From positions 1 through 29,630 of the forward strand of contig CAJOOD010000171.1 in assembly GCA_905236085.1 (NCBI GenBank): DNA of 29,630 bases, written 5' to 3'. This DNA is from an uncultured Bacilli bacterium (GTDB lineage Bacteria > Bacillota_I > Bacilli_A > RFN20 > CAG-826). A program made the translations under genes and the position numbers. The stretch's first letter is position 1. Each line of letters starts with the position of its first letter. This document shows, piece by piece, positions 15,265 to 23,107 of this stretch. Under the pieces are notes generated by a model. The model worked only from the letters and a program-made list of their open reading frames with translations, made no database searches and had not been told where the DNA came from.

Positions 15265-17575
15265 TTCCTTTTAAAGCCACTTTTAAGGCATCATCTACAC
15301 ATTCCATTAAGACGATATTCATGTTTTCTTTTACTTCATGAGGAAGTTCATCAACATTTTTCTTGTTATCTTTTGGAACGATAATAGTCTTAATTCCAGC
15401 CCTCATCGCAGCAAGAGATTTCTCTCTTAAGCCTCCAATTGGTAAGGCGTTACCTCTTAAAGTAACTTCTCCTGTCATGGCGACATTGGCGTCAACTGGA
15501 GTCTTAGATAGACACGATATAATCGCTGTTGTAATAGCAACACCAGCGCTTGGACCATCTTTAGGAACCGCGCCTTCTGGAACGTGAATATGAATATCAT
15601 CGCTAGAGAATATCTTGGAATCGATATTATATTTATCCGCGTTAGCTCTAACATAGCCTAGCGCAATAGTCGCAGATTCTTTCATCACATCGCCAAGATG
15701 TCCAGTTAAGATAAGCGAACCTCTACCATTAAAATGTGTTACTTCAATTGGTAAGATATCTCCACCATATTCCGTATAAGCTAAACCGGTAACAACACCG
15801 ACTTGAGGAGCTTTTTCCTTCTTAGAGGAATCAAATATTTCTGTACCTAATAATTCAGAAACTTCTTTAGGGGTGACAACAATCTTATCTTTGATTTCAC
15901 CTTCGACAAATTTAACAACAATCTTTCTTAATACTGAGGCTATCGCACGTTCTAAGGAACGAACGCCTGCTTCTCTAGTATAATGTTCAATGATATAATC
16001 AATCGCTTCATCGTTAAATTCGACTTGTTCTAATTTCAAACCGTTTAATTGAATTTGCTTTGGCACTAAATGTTCTTTAGCGATTTGCAATTTCTCTAAA
16101 GCGGTATAAGATGAGACTTCAATTAATTCTAATCTATCTCTTAAAGGCGCAGGAACATTTTCTAAATAGTTCGCTGTACAGATGAATAAGACATTGCTTA
16201 AATCATATGGTTCTTCTAAATAATTGTCATTGAAGGCAAAATTTTGTTCAGGGTCTAATACTTCAAGCATGGCAGAAGATGGATCACCTTTATAAGAAGA
16301 GCCTAATTTATCGATTTCATCTAATAAGAAGACAGGATTATTAACTCCAGCTTTACGCATGGAAGCAATAATTCTTCCTGGCATAGAACCGACATAAGTG
16401 CGACGATGTCCTCTAATTTCAGCTTCATCGCTGACACCACCTAAGGAACATTTGACAAATTTTCTTCCTAAGGCTCTAGCAATACTTCTACCTAAAGAAG
16501 TCTTACCACATCCTGGAGGGCCATAAAAACATAAAATAGGAGCTTTTAGATTGCCAGTCATCTGCTTAACAGCGAGATATTCAATGATTCTCTTTTTAAC
16601 TTTTTCAAGTCCATAATGATCTTCATCTAATATCTTTCTAACATTGCCTAAATCATCATTATCTTCTGTCTTTTGAGTCCATGGTACGGATAATAAGACA
16701 TCAATATATGATTGAATTAAGCTGGCTTCAAGTGAGCCACCTGGCATCATTTCTTGTTTCTTTAATTCGTTTTCGACTTTCTTTTTAACGTTTTCTGGAT
16801 AATTACCATTTCTTAATTTTTCTCTGATATCATCCGCATCAGCGTTATCATTGCCGTTCATTTCCTTCTTGATAGCTTTCATTCTTTCACGGAGGAAATA
16901 ATCTTTTTGTTGAGCTTCGCTAGAAGCGCGAACATCTTCATTAATCTTATTTTCCATTTGGATGTTGACTAATTGTAAATCCAATATTTCATTGGCTTTT
17001 TCAAACATCACCGCCGGAGAATTAATGGAGAGAAGATTTCTTTTCATCGATGGTTCGACGTTAGAGAATTGGACAATGGTATAGACCAAATCAAAGAAAT
17101 TGGAATCAAATCTGGCCGGAGATCCATCAGAAGTACGGAAAAATTCTAATAGATTAATCTGACTGAGACGTGATTTTAATTGTTTAGCGTAGCCATCTAA
17201 TGTGACTTCATCTAAATATTCAGATTCTAAATTAAATCCCTTAGCAAAGAACATGCCATCTTCTTCAAATATTTCTGTGAATTTGACTCTAGTCTTAGCT
17301 TTAACACGGATTGAAATAGAACCATTATTGTCTCTAAAAGAAGAGATACGACATAAAGAGCCATAATTATAGACATCTTGTGGGGTGACATCATCTTTTG
17401 AGGCCACTAGTTGGCTGGTAACAAATATCATTGATTCATAATTGTTACGTGATTCATAAACCGCTTTCGTAGAAATAGGTCGACCCACACCAATAGATAA
17501 GGTGATATTAGGTAATACAACCGTTTCTCTTACGATAAGTAGAGGGAGTTGGATTGTTGCAATTTCTTTTTCCAT
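15257..17575 (-). CDS. lon: ATP-dependent protease La (LonA)
   Basis: A cytoplasmic hexameric AAA+ protease that degrades misfolded and regulatory proteins. The layout is standard in 772 residues: N-terminal substrate domain (LPLLIVRETVVLPN), ATPase with GPPGCGKTS and DEIDKL, and a C-terminal peptidase with the Ser-Lys dyad, Ser676 in PKDGPSAG and Lys719 in GLREKSLAA. A strong Shine-Dalgarno (AAAGGAGGAG) lies before the ATG, 21 bases after tig. The tig-lon-engB run is probably one transcript from the tig promoter. Confidence 0.97.
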   Translation of the reverse strand: MEKEIATIQLPLLIVRETVVLPNITLSIGVGRPISTKAVYESRNNYESMIFVTSQLVASKDDVTPQDVYNYGSLCRISSFRDNNGSISIRVKAKTRVKFTEIFEEDGMFFAKGFNLESEYLDEVTLDGYAKQLKSRLSQINLLEFFRTSDGSPARFDSNFFDLVYTIVQFSNVEPSMKRNLLSINSPAVMFEKANEILDLQLVNIQMENKINEDVRASSEAQQKDYFLRERMKAIKKEMNGNDNADADDIREKLRNGNYPENVKKKVENELKKQEMMPGGSLEASLIQSYIDVLLSVPWTQKTEDNDDLGNVRKILDEDHYGLEKVKKRIIEYLAVKQMTGNLKAPILCFYGPPGCGKTSLGRSIARALGRKFVKCSLGGVSDEAEIRGHRRTYVGSMPGRIIASMRKAGVNNPVFLLDEIDKLGSSYKGDPSSAMLEVLDPEQNFAFNDNYLEEPYDLSNVLFICTANYLENVPAPLRDRLELIEVSSYTALEKLQIAKEHLVPKQIQLNGLKLEQVEFNDEAIDYIIEHYTREAGVRSLERAIASVLRKIVVKFVEGEIKDKIVVTPKEVSELLGTEIFDSSKKEKAPQVGVVTGLAYTEYGGDILPIEVTHFNGRGSLILTGHLGDVMKESATIALGYVRANADKYNIDSKIFSSDDIHIHVPEGAVPKDGPSAGVAITTAIISCLSKTPVDANVAMTGEVTLRGNALPIGGLREKSLAAMRAGIKTIIVPKDNKKNVDELPHEVKENMNIVLMECVDDALKVALKGND

Positions 17576-17596
17576 AGAACTCCTCCTTTCATTTCA

Positions 17597-18871
17597 TTAA
17601 TCGTTATTTGTAAATAGGAATTCGTCAGCTTTGTTGACCACTAATTGGTGCTTAAATTGTTCTAATTGAGAAGCTAATGCTTTCTTAACATCATCTTTGC
17701 TCATACCATATTGAGCGGCTAATTTGTCAAATTCCGCTTCGAGTTCTTCATCACTGACTCCGAATTTTTCTAATTTAGCAACTTCTTGTAAGATTAAGAC
17801 ATGTCTAATGCCGCCTTCAGCATCTTTTCTTAAATTAGCGAGATAATCTTCTTCTTTTTGACCAACAACTTGGAGATATTGTTCTAAAGTGAAGCCGGAT
17901 TGTGCCATTCTTTGTTCAAAATCTTTCTTTTTGTTATCAACTTCTTGATTGATAATTGCATCAGGGATTTCAATCTTAGAATTTTCCACAATCTTGGCTA
18001 TTAATTTATTGACATAAGTACGTCTAGCGTTTTCAGTTTTGTTCTTTTCTAATTCCGCTTTCTTCTTAGCTTTTAAAGCATCAACAGTTTCTACACCTTC
18101 AATACCTAATTCTTTGACGGTTTCATCGTTTAATTCTGGTAAAATCTTAGCTTTGATTTCATGTAATTTAACTTTAAACACCGCGGCTTTGCCTTTTAGA
18201 TTTTCAACATATTGTTCTGGGAAAGTAACATTGACATCAAATTCATCACCAGATTTATGTCCGACGACTTGTTCTTCAAATCCAGGAATGAAATAATGAG
18301 AACCTAACACTAATTCATAATTTGTAGATGAACCACCTTCAAAGGCTTCACCGTCCACAAATCCATCAAAATCAATAACAACTGTATCGCCATTCGCGGC
18401 TTCTCCATCCTTAGTAACTAGGGTGGCGTTATCTTCTAATAATTTATTGATTTCTCCGTTTAATTCTTCATCGCTCACTGTGACCTCTTCTTTACCAAGC
18501 TTTAAGCCTTTATATTGGCCTAATTCAACTTCTGGAGCGGTCGCGATAAGAAATTTAACCACTAATTTATCTTCAGTTAATTCTTTGACATCCACTTGTG
18601 GTTGAGCGTATGGTTCAACTTTATCTTCCACAACGATTGCTCTATAAGCATCTGGTAATAAATCATTAATCGCATTATCCAAGAGTTTATTTTGATCGAT
18701 ATGTTCGCGAACTAGATTATCTGGGGCTTTGCCTTTTCTAAAACCTTTGATTTGGACTTCGCCTTTTAATTTATCGAATGCTTTTTTCTTCGCGCCATCC
18801 CATTCTTCTTTGCTGAAAGTGACTTCAACTTCGGTTTGGCAATGTTCTAATTTTTGTAATTTTCTTTCCAT
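17597..18871 (-). CDS. tig: trigger factor (ribosome-bound chaperone, prolyl isomerase)
   Basis: Binds the ribosome exit tunnel and shields nascent chains. Its 424 residues show the N-terminal ribosome-binding domain with the signature KGFRKGKAP at about 39-47, the FKBP-type PPIase domain (about 155-240, GDTVVIDFDGFVDG and PGFEEQVVG) and the helical C-terminal chaperone arms. It starts with a good Shine-Dalgarno (TTGGAGG) and a clear promoter. Confidence 0.96.
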   Translation of the reverse strand: MERKLQKLEHCQTEVEVTFSKEEWDGAKKKAFDKLKGEVQIKGFRKGKAPDNLVREHIDQNKLLDNAINDLLPDAYRAIVVEDKVEPYAQPQVDVKELTEDKLVVKFLIATAPEVELGQYKGLKLGKEEVTVSDEELNGEINKLLEDNATLVTKDGEAANGDTVVIDFDGFVDGEAFEGGSSTNYELVLGSHYFIPGFEEQVVGHKSGDEFDVNVTFPEQYVENLKGKAAVFKVKLHEIKAKILPELNDETVKELGIEGVETVDALKAKKKAELEKNKTENARRTYVNKLIAKIVENSKIEIPDAIINQEVDNKKKDFEQRMAQSGFTLEQYLQVVGQKEEDYLANLRKDAEGGIRHVLILQEVAKLEKFGVSDEELEAEFDKLAAQYGMSKDDVKKALASQLEQFKHQLVVNKADEFLFTNND

Positions 18872-18908
18872 TTATATTTACCTCCAAATAAACGGTGTTG
18901 CGAAAAAG

Positions 18909-18937
18909 ATTATATATAATATAAGGTTCTTTGGCAA
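18909..18937 (-). promoter_or_regulatory. promoter of tig-lon-engB
   Basis: TTGCCA (18932-18937) and a perfect TATAAT (18909-18914) are exactly 17 bases apart, about 30 bases upstream of the tig start. No heat-shock operator of the CIRCE type is seen. Confidence 0.85.
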
Positions 18938-18957
18938 GCAAAACGCTTAAAATTATA

Positions 18958-19887
18958 CTAATTTTTATAATCGTCCGCTAAATCGATGAGATGTAAGATT
19001 CTTTTAACCGCGGCAAGATTGCATGCTTGAGTTGAACAATATTGCTCTAAAGTTAAATCGGTTTGTTGAAACATCTTCAAGACATAATACCTAATGGTAT
19101 GATAGACATTATTATCATCTTCATAAAAATCAGTGGGATATAAATAAGTCATTAAAAGAGTTAATACAACGTGGAATGTATCCAAAAATGTAGAGTCCTT
19201 CTCATCCCTTGCTCTTTTAATAAGCGCGTTAAATTGTCTTGATGAATATGGTTTTTCTATCTTTGTAGGATTAATTTTAATCAGACCTTCTCTAGATAAG
19301 AAATCCACTTCCTTATCATAATTGATATCCACTAAATAGATGAGACACATCGATCTCACCTGTTGAGATTTAGAATTAACCAAGGCCGATAAAACCGATT
19401 TTATGAGATAGGCTCTTTTAATTTCATCTAATGATTCAAATTCCACCTCTTGTAATAATCTAAGCGCCGCATAATTGTCACTGATATCATCGTAGCTTAG
19501 ATATTCAATAATCGTATCTGCGATAGGCTTATCGTTTTTAAAAGATTTAAGTTCATGGTCATGAATATCTTTCTTATAGTAGGCTAATTTCTCCTCCATT
19601 TCTTGCGAAAAATAAGGCTCCTCGTTATATAATTCCCATTTCTTATATGCTTCTTCAAAGTCATTAAGATAATAGGAGATAAGAATGTCAATCTCCATCA
19701 AACGAGGCAAATCTTCTTTTAAAATATCACTATTTTCATTTAAACATTCCTGAGCTTCATCAAATCTCGATAGCATGACAAATGTCACAACGCGCATAAA
19801 TAGCTCATCTAAGTCTTTTGAACCCTCAGTTACCTCGAGGATTTCTTCATATTTCTTTTCCACAAACAATTTCTCAATATTCGCCAT
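18958..19887 (-). CDS. TPR-like helical protein, unknown function
   Basis: A 309-residue soluble, acidic, all-helical protein. The N-terminal half has helix pairs spaced as in tetratricopeptide repeats (KKYEEILEVTEGSKDLDELF, FDEAQECLNEN, FEEAYKKWELYNEEP); the C-terminal half is helical without an obvious repeat. There is no signal peptide or membrane segment. It resembles the TPR-bearing DUF proteins common in Mollicutes and related Bacilli next to housekeeping genes; I do not assign one. It has its own promoter, no visible Shine-Dalgarno before the ATG, and a TAG stop only 20 bases from the tig -35, with no terminator in between. Confidence 0.8.
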   Translation of the reverse strand: MANIEKLFVEKKYEEILEVTEGSKDLDELFMRVVTFVMLSRFDEAQECLNENSDILKEDLPRLMEIDILISYYLNDFEEAYKKWELYNEEPYFSQEMEEKLAYYKKDIHDHELKSFKNDKPIADTIIEYLSYDDISDNYAALRLLQEVEFESLDEIKRAYLIKSVLSALVNSKSQQVRSMCLIYLVDINYDKEVDFLSREGLIKINPTKIEKPYSSRQFNALIKRARDEKDSTFLDTFHVVLTLLMTYLYPTDFYEDDNNVYHTIRYYVLKMFQQTDLTLEQYCSTQACNLAAVKRILHLIDLADDYKN

Positions 19888-19920
19888 AATTAGTAGTTTT
19901 TTAGTTAATTACTAGTGATT

Positions 19921-19976
19921 ATTCAGTATATTAGTATTAACCTATTTCCTTTTCTTTAGATAATATTATACTGAAT
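19921..19976. repeat. 10-bp inverted repeat in a divergent promoter region
   Basis: ATTCAGTATA (19921-19930) and TATACTGAAT (19967-19976) are perfect inverted copies 36 bases apart. The right arm overlaps the -10 box of the minus-strand promoter, so a protein bound there would block it. A second inverted repeat, TTTCTTTT-AGG-AAAAGAAA at 20007-20025, lies nearer the plus-strand promoter. Both are candidate operators only. Confidence 0.55.
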
Positions 19977-19993
19977 AAATAGAACTTGGACAA
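19965..19993 (-). promoter_or_regulatory. promoter of the TPR-like gene
   Basis: TTGTCC (19988-19993) and a perfect TATAAT (19965-19970) spaced by 17 bases. The predicted start near 19958 leaves a leader of about 70 bases. Confidence 0.7.
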
Positions 19994-20050
19994 ATTAAAT
20001 ACACTATTTCTTTTAGGAAAAGAAAAATGCTTTTTACTTTCCTCTTGTTG

Positions 20051-20059
20051 TGCTAATAT
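20051..20059 (+). promoter_or_regulatory. extended -10 promoter, probably leaderless
   Basis: TGCTAATAT is an extended -10 element (TGn plus TAATAT at 20054-20059). Transcription would begin about 7 bases downstream, at or next to the ATG at 20068. No -35 hexamer is evident at 17 bases and no Shine-Dalgarno precedes the ATG, which fits a leaderless mRNA. Confidence 0.55.
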
Positions 20060-20067
20060 TCATATGT

Positions 20068-20451
20068 ATGAAAATTAACATTTATCCCATATTCTCCCCT
20101 ATGCATGATTCCGGATTTATCGACATGCAGACTAATAATTTAATCAAATCTTTAAAGAAGTTAACCAATAATGATTATGAATTAGTAACTATTGAGTCTC
20201 TATATGATGCTGACTTAGCCCTAATTCTCGTGGAATCAGGAGGCTCAGAGCATTATTTTTTAGAAGTTAAAGATCAATTAAAAGAACCCATCTATTTATT
20301 AACATTTGGCAATAATAATTCTCTGGCCGCTTCTTTAGAAATATTGACCTATATTCAAAATAATAAGATGCAAGGTGAGATATTACATGGAAGCGATAGA
20401 TATATCGCTGATAGAATTAATGAGATATTAAAGAGGAAAGATAATGGTTAA
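20068..20451 (+). CDS. N-terminal half of a split fucose/arabinose-isomerase-like protein
   Basis: A 127-residue alpha/beta protein resembling the N-terminal Rossmann-like part of the L-fucose isomerase-related family (COG2407): LALILVESGGSE, PIYLLTFGNNNSLAASLEIL and MQGEILHGS are the recognisable stretches. The rest of such a protein is encoded by the next ORF, which starts 8 bases before this stop (ATGGTTAA). I prefer the ATG at 20068 to the GTG at 20050, because the -10 box lies between them. Function is uncertain: the pair may form one enzyme from two chains or be a broken gene, although both halves look intact. Confidence 0.65.
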   Translation: MKINIYPIFSPMHDSGFIDMQTNNLIKSLKKLTNNDYELVTIESLYDADLALILVESGGSEHYFLEVKDQLKEPIYLLTFGNNNSLAASLEILTYIQNNKMQGEILHGSDRYIADRINEILKRKDNG

Positions 20452-21253
20452 TCTAGGTGTTGTTGGTCATCCTAGCGACTGGCTTATCGCTAGTGAGGTC
20501 GATTATAAGAAAGCTAAGAAATTATTTGATATTAACCTCATTGATATAGATATTGATGAACTTATTTTATTAAGCAATGTTATATCAACTCCTTGTGATC
20601 CATCTATTTTTGAAGATAGATTTGATGAAGAAGAATTAAATAAGGCCTATCATATCTATTTAGCCTTAAAAGAAATTATCAAGAAATATAATTTAAAAGG
20701 TTTAACCATCCGTTGCTTTGATTTATTAGGAACGCTTAAATCTACTTCTTGTCTCGCTTTCGCTCTTCTTAATAAAGAAGGCTATATCGCTACATGTGAA
20801 GGTGATATCCCAAGCATGATATCGATGCATTTATTAAGAGAATTATTAAATAAAGAAGCCTTCCAAGCTAATCCTAGTAAGATAAATATTGAGGATAATT
20901 CTATTATTTTGGCCCATTGTACCCTACCATTATCGATGTGTACTTCTTATAAATTTGATACCCATTATGAATCTGGTTTAGGAGTGGGTATAAAAGGTGA
21001 ATTAGAATTAGGAGATATATTTATCTTTAGATTAAATAATACTCTTGATAAATTTGTCTTACTTAAAGGTAAGATTATAGAAAATTTAAATTTAAAGAAT
21101 TTATGTCGAACACAAATCAATGTAGCTCTAGAAGATAATGTGGACTATTTTTTAAAAAGACCTCTTGGTAACCACCACCTCATCGTCTACGCTGGAGGGG
21201 AAGATATATTAAGAAAATATCTTCTAGATAAGAATTTAAAAGAAATCAAATAG
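20444..21253 (+). CDS. C-terminal part of a split fucose/arabinose-isomerase-like protein
   Basis: A 269-residue protein with the hallmarks of the fucose/arabinose isomerase C-terminal domains. In order: GVVGHPSDWLIAS, GLTIRCFDLLG, CLAFALLNKEGYIATCEGD (acidic residues where the family binds metal), ANPSKI, LAHCTLPLSM, THYESGLGVGIKGE, CRTQ and PLGNHHLIVYAGG. In family members this follows directly on the region held in the preceding ORF. The ATG has its own Shine-Dalgarno (GAGG) and overlaps the previous stop by 8 bases, so equal coupled production is likely. The substrate is unknown: no aldolase, transporter or regulator of sugar use lies nearby. Confidence 0.75.
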   Translation: MVNLGVVGHPSDWLIASEVDYKKAKKLFDINLIDIDIDELILLSNVISTPCDPSIFEDRFDEEELNKAYHIYLALKEIIKKYNLKGLTIRCFDLLGTLKSTSCLAFALLNKEGYIATCEGDIPSMISMHLLRELLNKEAFQANPSKINIEDNSIILAHCTLPLSMCTSYKFDTHYESGLGVGIKGELELGDIFIFRLNNTLDKFVLLKGKIIENLNLKNLCRTQINVALEDNVDYFLKRPLGNHHLIVYAGGEDILRKYLLDKNLKEIK

Positions 21254-21262
21254 GAAAATAAT

Positions 21263-22420
21263 ATGATCAGAAATCATCAATTAATTAACAATATTTTAAC
21301 CATCTATATCGATGGTCGTTTAGATACTTCAAATTATAAACTCGCCGAACAATCTATTGAAAATATCATTTCTACGCATAATGAATTTGAAGAATTAGTC
21401 TTTGATATGACTAATCTCATATATATCTCCTCTATTGGTTTAAGACTAGTCTTAAAATATAAGCAAGATTATCCTAATTTTAAGATTATTAATGTCAATA
21501 AAGATGTCTATGATATATTCGATATGACTGGTTTTACCACGATTATGGATATCCATAAACAATTAAGAATAATATCAATTGAGGGTTGCCCTATTATTGG
21601 AAATGGGAATAATGGACGAGTTTATCGCATATCTCCTGATACTATCGTTAAATCATTTTATAAAAGCGATGATATAAATGATATCGAACGTGAAAGAGAT
21701 TTAGCTAAGACCGCTTTTGTTTCGGGTATCAATACAGCGATATCATATGATGTGGTAAAAATTAAAGAAGAAAAATACGGTGCAGTATATGAATTAGTTA
21801 ATACCGCTTTATTTAAGGATGTCATATTAAACGATATGGCTAATTTTGATAAATATATGGCTATATATGCCTCATTTATGAATAAATTAGCTTCCGTATC
21901 TGATGATAGCGATAAGATACCAAGCATTAAAAAAGATTTATTAAGAAGGCTTAATAAGATTAAAACCCATTTTAATGAGAATGATTTTAATAAATTATCA
22001 ACCTTAATTAATGACTTCCCTGATGAAAATCATTTAATTCATGGAGATGCCCATGTGAAGAATTTATTTTATGATAACGGGGAATTATTATTAATCGATA
22101 TGGATACCTTATCTAAAGGTCATCCTATCTACGATTTAGCGGCCTTATATCGTACTTATGTCGCTTATGAAGAAATTGATCCCGGTAATTTAGAAAAATT
22201 CTTAGGTATATCTCCAGATATAACCAAGAAGATATTCTATACCTTATTAGATAAATTAGATATTAAAGACAAAGACAGCGCATTAAAAAAAGCGAGAATA
22301 TTAGCCTATCTCATGCTTTTATCCCGCTACACAACACTAACGCCACCTCTAGGTTCAATTGAATATTTAAAGAAAAATATCATCGAATTAATCTATCAAG
22401 TTGATAATTTATATTATTAA
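21263..22420 (+). CDS. STAS domain fused to an aminoglycoside-phosphotransferase-type kinase
   Basis: A 385-residue two-domain protein. Residues 1-105 form a STAS domain like an anti-sigma-factor antagonist, including the phospho-acceptor segment SSIGLR at 56-61 and DMTGF at 88-92. From about 108 an APH/choline-kinase-type fold follows: glycine-rich loop GNGNNGRVY at 113-121, a possible ATP lysine at 130, catalytic HGDAHVKN at 260-267 with Asp262, and the metal-binding IDMD at 278-281. It starts 9 bases after the isomerase-like pair and is clearly in its operon. Substrate, whether a sugar, another small molecule or a protein, is unknown. It converges on the next gene with only 2 bases between the stops. 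Confidence 0.85.
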   Translation: MIRNHQLINNILTIYIDGRLDTSNYKLAEQSIENIISTHNEFEELVFDMTNLIYISSIGLRLVLKYKQDYPNFKIINVNKDVYDIFDMTGFTTIMDIHKQLRIISIEGCPIIGNGNNGRVYRISPDTIVKSFYKSDDINDIERERDLAKTAFVSGINTAISYDVVKIKEEKYGAVYELVNTALFKDVILNDMANFDKYMAIYASFMNKLASVSDDSDKIPSIKKDLLRRLNKIKTHFNENDFNKLSTLINDFPDENHLIHGDAHVKNLFYDNGELLLIDMDTLSKGHPIYDLAALYRTYVAYEEIDPGNLEKFLGISPDITKKIFYTLLDKLDIKDKDSALKKARILAYLMLLSRYTTLTPPLGSIEYLKKNIIELIYQVDNLYY

Positions 22421-22422
22421 TA

Positions 22423-22686
22423 TCATGATTCCTCGTTATGATATTTGATGTAATATCTATAATAACAATCAGCCTTCTTTAAACTTAATTTAACCACTTC
22501 TTCTAATCTTTCGATGAATTCTTTATCGTTACGATATTTACTAGAAAAAGATATACGGATTTCGATTATTTTTTCTTTTTTATCCGTGTTTATCTTCCAA
22601 GAAGGAATCTCTTCTCCATTAGGAAGAAGAATTTCATCCATATAATGAGCAAATTCTTTTTTAAATTTTCTTAATGATTGATCCAT
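22423..22686 (-). CDS. small hypothetical protein
   Basis: An 87-residue polar protein without membrane segments: a Lys-rich helical start (MDQSLRKFKKEFAHYMDEI), a central beta-like part (IIEIRISF) and an aromatic C-terminus (CYYRYYIKYHN). I do not recognise a family. I chose the ATG at 22686, one base after the flavodoxin stop (TAATATG); an ATG at 22710 would overlap flavodoxin by 23 bases. It is one of only two TGA-terminated genes in the window, with a TAA two codons later in frame. Confidence 0.65.
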   Translation of the reverse strand: MDQSLRKFKKEFAHYMDEILLPNGEEIPSWKINTDKKEKIIEIRISFSSKYRNDKEFIERLEEVVKLSLKKADCYYRYYIKYHNEES

Positions 22687-22687
22687 A

Positions 22688-23104
22688 TTATTGATGGGCT
22701 TTAATGACATCTAAGGCAAACTTTTTTGCCACATCTATATCGTGTTCATTAGGTCGGCCTTTATTCATCTTTAAGAATTCTCCAGGAATGGATAAATGCA
22801 TATCCGATAAGATGATTTCTTTATCTTTGATACATTTATTGACTTTCTTATGCGTAGATGAATCACTCGCTGAGGTGGAGAAATTAACAATCTCCTTAAC
22901 ATTATTTTTTGTTAATGATGAAACAAATTCTTTAACATTCTTATCAACGGTAAAAGCATACATCGAAGAACCTAGGAATAATAAATCAACATCTTCGACT
23001 GGATGAGTGATATCTAAAGCTTCAATCTCTAAGGCTTGAGCAATCGCTTCTGCGACTTTTTTGGTATTACCACCTCGAGAATAATATCTAACCGCAATCT
23101 TCAT
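22688..23104 (-). CDS. flavodoxin-family protein
   Basis: A 138-residue flavodoxin-like fold that likely binds FMN and carries electrons or acts as a small reductase. The N-terminal phosphate loop is visible in YYSRGGNTKKVAEAI, followed by the second strand and loop LLFLGSSMYAF and a third (IVNFSTSASDSS). It is of the short type. Its Shine-Dalgarno (AAGGAGG) lies inside the last codons of the upstream Sel1-repeat gene, 3 bases separate the genes, and translation is therefore coupled. The redox partner is not identifiable here. Confidence 0.85.
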   Translation of the reverse strand: MKIAVRYYSRGGNTKKVAEAIAQALEIEALDITHPVEDVDLLFLGSSMYAFTVDKNVKEFVSSLTKNNVKEIVNFSTSASDSSTHKKVNKCIKDKEIILSDMHLSIPGEFLKMNKGRPNEHDIDVAKKFALDVIKAHQ

Positions 23105-23107
23105 ATT

